Source of the DNA: Bacteroidota bacterium
GTDB lineage: Bacteria > Bacteroidota > Bacteroidia > Chitinophagales > Chitinophagaceae
Direction of reading: 5' to 3'
NCBI GenBank assembly: GCA_020161435.1
Contig: JAIUNV010000002.1
Location: 1 to 64,000, forward strand
DNA length: 64,000 nucleotides
Part shown: in pieces, positions 1-6,059 of the stretch
How the letters are laid out: each line of letters begins with the position of its first letter
How positions within the stretch are numbered: the first letter of the stretch is position 1
The notes under the pieces: generated by a model
Database searches by the model: none
Seen by the model: the letters and a program-made list of their open reading frames with translations, nothing else
Told to the model about the DNA's origin: nothing
Position numbers and translations under genes: made by a program

Positions 1-698
1 GTGCAGGCAATGAGGATGTCTTCTACACCCCGGGCTTTCAGATCGGTGAGCACACTCATCCAAAAGCTGGCGGATTCGCTTTCGGCAATCCACATGCCCA
101 GTACTTCTTTATGCCCGTCCTGCCGTAAGCCAATAACGATATATATGCACTTGCTGATGAACCGACCGTTGTGCTTTACTTTCAGGGCAATGCCATCCAT
201 CCACACGGTAAAATAAACCGGCTCCAACGGACGCTGCTGCCATTGCTTTACATGTTCGATAATGCGATTGGTGACATTGCTGATAGTACCTTCACTGACG
301 TCTACCCCATAGGCTTCCTTTACCTGTTCGCATATGTCAGCCGTGGTCATGCCACGGCCATACATGCCTATGATAACCTCTTCCAGTTTGTCGCTCATGC
401 GCTGGCCTTTGGGAATGAGCTGCGGACTAAACTCACTGTTGCGGTCGCGGGGTATGTTGAGCACCATATCGCCCAGGCTCTCGGTTTTTACCCGCTTCTT
501 ATAAGTGCCATTGCGGCTGTTGCCACTGTTATGACCGTCGGCGCTGTGCTTTTCATAACCCAGGTGCTCATCGAGCTCCCCCTGGAGCATCTCTTCTACA
601 CCTTGCTTAAAAAGACTGTTGAAGAAGGAATGAAACTCCTCCTTGCTCTTGAATTGCTTGAAAAAATCCTTCGGCAGGATTGGCTTTTGTTCGTCCAT
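1..698 (-). CDS. IS256-family transposase (Transposase_mut), 3' truncated by window edge
   Basis: Translating the minus strand from the ATG at 698 gives 232 residues with no stop, starting MDEQKPILPKDFFKQ. The order is that of IS256/mutator transposases: an N-terminal region containing GVEEMLQGELDEHLGY, the NGTYKKRV and LNIPRDRN blocks, a helix-turn-helix-like stretch (YGRGMTTADI, VSEGTISNVTN), and the first catalytic Asp in VWMDGI near residue 168. The conserved block with the second Asp should begin just after the last visible residues (EDILIAC), outside the window. The enzyme would catalyse copy-out transposition of its own element. There is no frameshift in the visible part, so it may be intact. 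Plus-strand open frames across this stretch are shadows. Confidence 0.9.
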   Translation of the reverse strand, partial: MDEQKPILPKDFFKQFKSKEEFHSFFNSLFKQGVEEMLQGELDEHLGYEKHSADGHNSGNSRNGTYKKRVKTESLGDMVLNIPRDRNSEFSPQLIPKGQRMSDKLEEVIIGMYGRGMTTADICEQVKEAYGVDVSEGTISNVTNRIIEHVKQWQQRPLEPVYFTVWMDGIALKVKHNGRFISKCIYIVIGLRQDGHKEVLGMWIAESESASFWMSVLTDLKARGVEDILIAC

Positions 699-748
699 AA
701 AACTGTATTTAAAGGTAATGAAATGAGGGCCCAAGGCCCGGTGCCAAT

Positions 749-809
749 CTTGCCGGCTGCGTTACGTTCGGCTTCGCTACGCTTCGCCTCTCTTCACTCC
801 GCCGGCAAG
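749..809. repeat. GC-rich inverted repeat upstream of the transposase
   Basis: The nine bases cttgccggc at 749-757 are repeated inverted as gccggcaag at 801-809, around a segment rich in the word cttcg. The local GC content is clearly higher than in the AT-rich DNA to the right. The repeat lies between the transposase start and the probable IS end, so it may be a structured part of the element's promoter region or a remnant of another small repeat. Nothing more specific can be shown. Confidence 0.4.
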
Positions 810-916
810 GTTACTTACCTCTGAACACAGCTATAGAATACATTTACACAAAGTGTTTTATACTACCACCGAAAATAAGGTCCGCCTACAGGAGGATGTG
901 TTTTTATGGTAAAATG

Positions 917-2149
917 TCATTTGCAAAGTATCCGAATTCCTATGTCCCATGCTGAAAATTCTGTATGGAGAATTCTGCATTTCATTTTAAGTCTATTCTG
1001 AAGCATTTTTGAATTTATTAAAGTCATTCTTTTTTGAGGTGTGTCGCCTGCAATATAATCGAACAGAGTTTGGACTTCTTTGTCAGTGAAAGCGGTTACG
1101 GAAAATACATAGCTTGCCTTTGACTCTTCAATGCTTTCCCAAACTATAGAATGCCCTGTTTTCGCTTTAATTGGAAAAAGAAAGGAATTGTGAATAGTCT
1201 TTGATCCGTTACTATTTATGACCACCTCACCAACAGGGATGATGGGTAGATTGGGGTCGCAGTATTCGCATAGCCTTTTCAATGTATAAGAGTGAAAGAC
1301 AAATGACAAATTTGTCTTATAGAATTGCTTTGTGTATTTCTTCCAATCTTGTAATCTGAAGGGTTTTATTAGTATAATTCCGAAGTTTGAAGCAGCAATT
1401 GTTAAGAAGTCTATATGGTAAAACAAAACTTCTTGATTCTCGATAGCTTTTACTATAGATCCGTAAAGTATCACTCTCAGTTTGGGAACATTATGAAACT
1501 TATAAAAGTGCTTTATCTCATTAAGATATTTTTTCGATTGAATTAGGTCTTTTCGATACAATCGTCCATTATGTTTAATGTGAATAAAACCATCACCAAA
1601 GCTTACATTATCCCATTCAGCATCGAAAATTACTTTGCCAACGTTAACAGACTGTGTGTATTGTGGAGAAAATTTAGGATTTGAGGGAGCCTCTTTTATG
1701 TTGTTCTTCTTAGTCAGAGAGGTTGTTTGTTTGTTATTAGTTAAAGCGATTTGCTTTTTGGGCTTAGCTAAGTCCATTTGCTTTTTTAATTCAACTTGTC
1801 TATTCGTAATTTCTTTATCTATTACAAGCAGCTTTCCCTTTTTTTTGGAAACCATCGTCCTAAGATTTGAAAGCTTGCTTTCTAAAGTTGAGTTTTTTGT
1901 TATTTTAATCGTCCTTTTTAATTCAGAATATTTTTTATTAAGACTGAGAAGATGGGACATTCGATTTTTTTTGTATGAGCTTTCTATTTCAGATGCTACA
2001 TTCCTGTTTTTTTTATCTTGCTCGTGTTGCTCTTGCAGCCTTGCTATTTCCAATTCAAGATTGTCAATAGTATTTTGGAATGCTTGCTTTTGTTGTAACA
2101 ATACATTTAGCTTTGTGTCTACTACTTTTTTTGGTGTCTGCTTTGCCAT
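917..2149 (-). CDS. Coiled-coil protein of unknown function, accessory
   Basis: This 410-residue protein matches no family I recognise. Residues about 10-130 are Lys/Glu/Gln-rich and look like a long coiled coil (for example LELEIARLQEQHEQDKK). A basic, low-complexity linker covers about 130-170. The C-terminal 240 residues look globular, beginning around KVIFDAEWDNVSFGDGF and containing LRVILYGSIVKAIE and LCEYCDPNLPIIPVGEVV. There is no signal peptide or membrane segment, so it should be cytoplasmic. Codon use is AT-rich, unlike the core genes from 4456 onward. It lies 164 nt downstream of an HNH nuclease gene on the same strand and directly beside an IS256 element, so the two genes may be one mobile cassette. 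A defence or DNA-processing role is only inference. Confidence 0.7.
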   Translation of the reverse strand: MAKQTPKKVVDTKLNVLLQQKQAFQNTIDNLELEIARLQEQHEQDKKNRNVASEIESSYKKNRMSHLLSLNKKYSELKRTIKITKNSTLESKLSNLRTMVSKKKGKLLVIDKEITNRQVELKKQMDLAKPKKQIALTNNKQTTSLTKKNNIKEAPSNPKFSPQYTQSVNVGKVIFDAEWDNVSFGDGFIHIKHNGRLYRKDLIQSKKYLNEIKHFYKFHNVPKLRVILYGSIVKAIENQEVLFYHIDFLTIAASNFGIILIKPFRLQDWKKYTKQFYKTNLSFVFHSYTLKRLCEYCDPNLPIIPVGEVVINSNGSKTIHNSFLFPIKAKTGHSIVWESIEESKASYVFSVTAFTDKEVQTLFDYIAGDTPQKRMTLINSKMLQNRLKMKCRILHTEFSAWDIGIRILCK

Positions 2150-2231
2150 TTAGCTATAAGATAATTAAGTAAGTATTTTACCACAACTTAATGGTATCGG
2201 TGATACGTCAAATGTGTATTTGAAGACCTTC

Positions 2232-2303
2232 CTATTGTTTTAGTTTCCAATAGCATTCTTTGAGAAGAGTTCTAATTTGCTGCGTTTCAATTTCTCCAAG
2301 CAT
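2232..2303 (-). CDS. Possible micro-ORF (23 residues) between the two accessory genes
   Basis: Between the HNH gene and the coiled-coil gene a minus-strand ATG at 2303 opens 23 codons, MLGEIETQQIRTLLKECYW followed by KLKQ and TAG. The frame stays open upstream into the end of the HNH gene, one base out of register with it. The peptide looks amphipathic and protein-like. It could be a genuine micro-protein, the remains of a longer C-terminus lost by frameshift, or chance. No clear ribosome-binding site was identified. Confidence 0.2.
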   Translation of the reverse strand: MLGEIETQQIRTLLKECYWKLKQ

Positions 2304-2313
2304 ATAACGGAAT

Positions 2314-3066
2314 TCATTTATTTTTCCACCAAGGTGTATAGAAGTTGCTTGTTGCGCCGACTTTATTTTTTTTGCTTTTATTACACTTTTCACAACTTAA
2401 TTGAATATTACAGGGATCGTTTGCGCCAAAAAGATCCAATGGTACGATATGGTCGTAGTTGGATGTATTGAAAATATTGATTAGGCCTGTTAAGTCAGCG
2501 TTGCAGAAAACACATCGGCCTTTCTCTCTGTGATAGACAGCTTTCTTAACCCACTGTGGAATAGTAACACGTCTAATTGTTCCTTTTTTAGTTACTAAAT
2601 TGATTGGAAAGCGTGTTTCTTTTATTGTTTTCGCAGCTATAGAATTAAATCTAAGAAGGAAGTCCCGATTGGCAAACAATATGTAAAAAACCTCCTCAGC
2701 CATTTTCTCGAAAAGAGCAAAGAATGCTTCGGTATTAGTTTCAAACCATTCACTTGATGATTGAATTTGCTTTAGGTTTAAACGTTTAAATTCTATTGAA
2801 TACGTGTCGAAAAGAATGTACCACTTTTCTAAATCCTCTTCCTCTTCATACAGCTCAGGATTTTTCTTAAAATCTCGACGATAGAAATTAGTAGCAGTAA
2901 TTACAATGTACAAGTGAAGTAATGTGTCTTTTGAGAACTTGGAAGATATTTCTATGAAATACTCTTCATTGTGGCCCCAAAAATCTACCTCTGCTTTAAC
3001 AGAACTATCAATTAGGTCAGCAAGCTCATAAATTGAATTATAGTGAAACTCCTGTAGCGATTCCAT
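2314..3066 (-). CDS. HNH endonuclease with a novel N-terminal domain
   Basis: The last 85 residues form an HNH nuclease domain: a Cys-x2-Cys pair (CVFC) near residues 185-188, the catalytic DH in NYDHIVPLD near 205-206, the conserved Asn in CNIQL, and a second Cys-x2-Cys (CEKC) near 225-228 followed by NKSKKNK. This four-Cys zinc-stabilised form is typical of stand-alone HNH enzymes that cut or nick DNA. The N-terminal 165 residues are helical and acidic and match nothing I recognise. The chosen ATG at 3066 gives 250 residues; an in-frame TTG at 3105 would add 13. The gene is AT-rich and precedes the coiled-coil gene on the same strand. A role in phage defence or mobile-element function is plausible but unproven. 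Confidence 0.85.
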   Translation of the reverse strand: MESLQEFHYNSIYELADLIDSSVKAEVDFWGHNEEYFIEISSKFSKDTLLHLYIVITATNFYRRDFKKNPELYEEEEDLEKWYILFDTYSIEFKRLNLKQIQSSSEWFETNTEAFFALFEKMAEEVFYILFANRDFLLRFNSIAAKTIKETRFPINLVTKKGTIRRVTIPQWVKKAVYHREKGRCVFCNADLTGLINIFNTSNYDHIVPLDLFGANDPCNIQLSCEKCNKSKKNKVGATSNFYTPWWKNK

Positions 3067-3207
3067 AATATTGTGAACTAGTCCAAAATAGTATAAAGTG
3101 TTCAAAGATTTAACTTACATCTAATTACATAACTCTATTTCCGCTGGTTAGTTAGTCATTCTTCCCAAACACCAAAAACTTTCGCCAATACAACTTCAGG
3201 TGTTCCC

Positions 3208-3975
3208 TCAAAACAACGCCCGAATCATCTCATATACCGCCAGCATCATGGCTTTTTGTTCGGCGAGGTGGCCTTGCTGGGCTTCAATGTTGAGGTAGGC
3301 CATTTGCTGGTTGCCGCAGTACACACTCAGTGAGCCATCGTCGGTAACGGTGGCATTCTTTTGCAGCAGGATATTAAAGCCCCTGGCTTTCAGAAAATCA
3401 AAAATGCGTTTGTCAGTGGTGTAGAAGAAATCGTCGATATCGGCGGCTTCGTTTACATATACTTCAGCAGCATCGTTGGCATAGTCGCCACCGGGCAAAT
3501 AGCTTTTGATGTGCAGGCCACCGCCATCGCTATTGTTGTGCATGGCTATCACCAGCCGGTTGCCGGCTACATACTTCCTAATAAATGCATCGGCCAGTTG
3601 TTGTGCGGCTTTGTAGCCTTTGGCGGAGTAGTGGCCATTGGCTTTGAGGGTGGCGGCCAATCCTTTGGGCGTATAAATGCGGTTGGGGTCAAACTTGTAT
3701 TGTTTGCCCGCCAGCTGGTAGCTCACATAGCGGTCGCCGCTGTGCTGCCATGTAACAAAGCAACCCAGCTGCAGGCTGTCGATGAGGGCTTTGGCGGTGG
3801 CGACGGCAGTGGTTTCGTTTTCGTGTACATGCAGCCAGCTGATGCCGGCTTGGGGCTGGCCGCAGGTTTGTACAAACCGGATGCTTGTGCTGCCGAGCTG
3901 GTGGGTACTGCTGTTGGGTTGGCTATGGGCTGGAAGAGAGAGTAGCACGATGCTGGCAAGAAGGAAGTTTTTCAT
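3208..3975 (-). CDS. Secreted N-acetylmuramoyl-L-alanine amidase-like protein
   Basis: The start at 3975 gives a clear signal peptide, MKNFLLASIVLLSLPAHSQ; the frame is open further upstream, but only through repeat DNA. The mature protein has motifs that recall zinc amidases of the Amidase_3 type: HENETTAVATA shortly after the first strand, LVIAMHNNSDGGG in the middle, and LNIEAQQGHLAEQ near the end, so His, Glu, His and Glu fall in the expected order. This is family resemblance by eye only. If correct, the protein acts in the periplasm on peptidoglycan fragments. It is 255 residues long and is not obviously in an operon. GC content returns to core-like levels, which places it outside the AT-rich island. 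Confidence 0.6.
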   Translation of the reverse strand: MKNFLLASIVLLSLPAHSQPNSSTHQLGSTSIRFVQTCGQPQAGISWLHVHENETTAVATAKALIDSLQLGCFVTWQHSGDRYVSYQLAGKQYKFDPNRIYTPKGLAATLKANGHYSAKGYKAAQQLADAFIRKYVAGNRLVIAMHNNSDGGGLHIKSYLPGGDYANDAAEVYVNEAADIDDFFYTTDKRIFDFLKARGFNILLQKNATVTDDGSLSVYCGNQQMAYLNIEAQQGHLAEQKAMMLAVYEMIRALF

Positions 3976-3994
3976 AAGGGGAAAGTAGTAGGTT

Positions 3995-4400
3995 TTTTTG
4001 AACCACGAAGGCACGAAGGAGACACGAAGGGGCACGAAGAGTTTAGGAGAGTTTGCAATTGGCAATATGCAATTTGCAAGGCAACCGTTTGACTACAGCA
4101 AACTGAGGATTGCAAACTGGAAACTGATTGTTTGAACCACGGAGACACGGAGGCAAAGAGGGGCACGAAGTGGAGTTTGCAATTTGCAGTATGCAGTTTG
4201 CAGGGCAGTCTTTCTTGCAAACTGCCTGCTTCAAACTATCCAGTAACATTTGTAGATTGAGTTCGGCATTTTTCAGGGCAGACTTTCTTGCAAATTGCAA
4301 ACTGTTTACTGCCTACTGTCCACTAATAGAAGGAGATTGCTTTCAGCAGTTTGCAGGACAGTGTTACTTGCAAACTGCAAACTGCCCACTGCAAATTCTT
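3995..4400. repeat. Intergenic word-like repeats (CACGAAGG and TGCAAACTGC families)
   Basis: About 400 bases without a credible gene separate the amidase-like gene from prfB. Two repeat types alternate. The first, near 4000-4040 and 4133-4170, is built from cacgaagg and gacacgga words after the lead-in tttgaaccacg. The second is a run of tgcaaactgc and tgcaatttgc words. A longer unit starting cagggcag and containing ttcttgcaaa recurs imperfectly at about 4201, 4274 and 4354. Open frames across this stretch are low-complexity artefacts. Similar word-like spacers are common in Bacteroidota genomes; their function is unknown. Confidence 0.75.
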
Positions 4401-4440
4401 AATTCATCTTCCGTTATTACGGGGCAAACATATAAGCCCT

Positions 4441-4448
4441 TACTTTTG
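4441..4448 (+). promoter_or_regulatory. Bacteroidota -7 promoter box of prfB
   Basis: The sequence tacttttg fits the TAnnTTTG consensus exactly. It ends seven bases before the prfB ATG, so the transcript would begin at or almost at the start codon. No clear -33 TTG was found at ideal spacing. Confidence 0.6.
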
Positions 4449-4455
4449 CGGCACT

Positions 4456-5554
4456 ATGACAACAGAACAATTGAAGGATATGAGGGACCGTGTGAGTGTC
4501 CTGAGGAGGTTTCTTTGACGTCGCTAACCGACAAGCCAAAGTAGACAACGACAAACAGTTGAGCCTCTCGCCGGGTTTTTGGGACGACAATACCCGGGCC
4601 ACCGCCATTCTCAAAGAAATCAAAGCCAATGAGTTTTGGATTGATTTGTACAACCGTGTAGAAACGGCTGTGGAAGATTTTGCGGTGCTCTTCGAATTCT
4701 GGAAAGAAGGCGAGGAGAGTGAAGCCAATGTGCAGCAGGCTTTTGACGCTGCCAAAGAAGTCATCGAAGAAGCCGAATTTAAGAGTACGCTGAACCAACC
4801 GGAAGATGAACTGCCAGCCGTGCTGCAAATCAATAGCGGGGCAGGTGGTACCGAAAGCCAGGATTGGGCACAGATACTGGCCCGCATGTACAAAATGTAC
4901 GGCGAAAAACAAGGCTGGACCGTGACCGAACTCGACTGGACCGATGGTGATGGTGCGGGTATCAAAACCGCCACCTTCCAGTTCGACGGGCCTTTTGCGT
5001 ATGGCTTTTTGAAAGCGGAAAGCGGGGTGCATCGCCTGGTGCGTATTTCGCCCTTCGACAGCAATGCCCGCCGCCACACGTCATTCGCCAGTGTGTATGT
5101 GTACCCGCTGGTAGACGATTCCATTGAGATTGACCTGAAAGACAGCGATGTGAAAATGGAAACGAGTCGCAGTGGTGGCGCCGGTGGCCAAAACGTAAAC
5201 AAGGTGGAAACCAAAGTGCAGCTCACCCATATTGCTACGGGCATCGTGGTGGTGTGTCAGCAAGACCGCAGCCAGCTGGGCAACCGTATGCTGGCCATGC
5301 AAATGCTGCGCAGTAAGCTGTACGAACTGGAGCTGCAAAAACGCAATGCGCTGAAAGACGCGGCCAATGCCAGCAAGAAAAAGATTGAGTGGGGCAGCCA
5401 GATTCGTAGCTATGTGTTCCATCCATACAAAATGATTAAGGATCACCGAACGGATTATGAAGTAGGCAACGTTGGCCCGGTAATGGACGGCGAACTCGAC
5501 GGATTCATCAACGCGTATTTGATGAGTGAAAAAGAAGGAGAAACAAGTGCTTAA
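4456..5554 (+). CDS. prfB: Peptide chain release factor 2, with programmed +1 frameshift
   Basis: RF2 recognises UGA and UAA stop codons and triggers peptide release on the ribosome. Translation starts at ATG 4456 ([13 protein letters not shown]), reaches an in-frame TGA at 4516-4518 after 20 codons, and continues in the +1 frame from GAC at 4517 to the stop at 5554, giving 365 residues. The main frame holds the anticodon-like SPF tripeptide at about 198-200 ([12 protein letters not shown]), which is diagnostic for RF2 over RF1, and the catalytic GGQ at about 243-245 ([13 protein letters not shown]). Length and domain order are normal. The gene is followed by a short repeat-like spacer and an SMR exporter. 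Minus-strand open frames here are shadows. Confidence 0.97.
4504..4519 (+). promoter_or_regulatory. RF2 autoregulatory +1 frameshift site
   Basis: AGGAGG at 4504-4509 acts as an internal Shine-Dalgarno, followed after a three-base spacer by CTT TGA C at 4513-4519. This is the classic RF2 slippery site: when RF2 is scarce the ribosome pauses at TGA, slips forward one base and reads GAC. It therefore gives negative feedback on RF2 level. The site looks fully functional. Confidence 0.95.
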
Positions 5555-5640
5555 ATGTGTGGATGTGTGATGTAAGATGTCTGATATTTTTGAATGACGT
5601 TTTACATCAGCCATCAGCTATCATACATCAAAACATCCTT
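5555..5640. repeat. Short low-complexity spacer of GATGT/ACATC words
   Basis: The spacer after prfB consists largely of gatgt words in its first half (gatgtgtgatgtaagatgt) and the complementary acatc and catcag words in its second half, so the RNA could fold back on itself as an irregular hairpin. It resembles the word-like spacers before prfB in style but not in sequence. It may serve as a weak terminator. No guanidine riboswitch was seen before the SMR gene. Confidence 0.35.
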
Positions 5641-5976
5641 ATGGCTTGGCTGTATCTCATACTTGCTGCCTGTTGCGAAATTGCTTTTGCCGGTAGTTTG
5701 AAGCTCACACAAAACTTCAGCAATCTTAAATGGTCGGTCATATTTGTAACCTTCTATGTGCTGAGTATTGTGTTGCTTAACAAAGCGGTTCAGCAAATAC
5801 CCATTGGCACCGCTTATGCAGTGTGGACGGGTATTGGGGCAGCAGGCACGATGATTATTGGTATACTGTATTACAAAGAGCCGGTGAGCTTTTGGCGCAT
5901 GTTCTTTTTGTGTACACTCATTCTGTCGATAGTAGGACTAAAATATTTTTCGGAAACACCTGCAACCCCGGCATAA
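5641..5976 (+). CDS. Small multidrug resistance (SMR) transporter, SugE/Gdx-like
   Basis: This 111-residue inner-membrane protein has four hydrophobic segments. It carries the essential membrane Glu of the SMR family at residue 13 (LAACCEIAFAG) and the motif YAVWTGIGAAGT, which fits the SugE/Gdx branch better than EmrE. Members work as antiparallel dimers that exchange protons for guanidinium or quaternary ammonium ions. The ATG at 5641 was chosen because it places the first membrane helix at the N-terminus; the open frame upstream is spacer. SMR pairs are common, but no second SMR gene is adjacent. The exact substrate cannot be settled from sequence. Confidence 0.88.
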   Translation: MAWLYLILAACCEIAFAGSLKLTQNFSNLKWSVIFVTFYVLSIVLLNKAVQQIPIGTAYAVWTGIGAAGTMIIGILYYKEPVSFWRMFFLCTLILSIVGLKYFSETPATPA

Positions 5977-6059
5977 CGGGCACGGATTGCAGCTAAAAAA
6001 TACACACACTTTCGCACCATTGTCAAATTTTCAAATTCATCATTTTCAAAATTGCATTT

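Larger units (their letters stand above)
1..900 (-). mobile_element. IS256-family insertion sequence, partial
   Basis: The left edge of the window lies inside an insertion sequence whose transposase is read on the minus strand from 698 leftwards. The stretch 699 to about 900 has no gene and should carry the transposase promoter and one terminal inverted repeat. A sequence around 849-862 (acacaaagtgtttt) resembles the kind of end seen in IS256 elements, but the partner end is outside the window, so neither the exact terminus nor a target duplication can be shown. The right boundary given here is an estimate. Confidence 0.7.

Noticed and set aside
171..824. Plus-strand open frame of 217 residues across the left edge
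   Set aside because: It is the antisense shadow of the IS256 transposase; the minus-strand frame matches the family along its whole visible length.
3995..4400. CRISPR array in the repeat region before prfB
   Set aside because: Repeat units are imperfect and of unequal spacing (73 and 80 bases), without constant repeats and unique spacers, and no cas genes are near.
3972..4544. Several open frames over the intergenic repeats before prfB
   Set aside because: Their translations are low-complexity Cys/Gln/Asn-rich strings created by the repeated words, and they overlap one another in different frames.
4417..5614. Long minus-strand open frames opposite prfB
   Set aside because: prfB is certain from the GGQ and SPF motifs and the frameshift site; the opposing frames have no family features.
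5555..5640. Guanidine riboswitch upstream of the SMR exporter
   Set aside because: No conserved guanidine-I, -II or -III features could be matched; the spacer is a simple word repeat.
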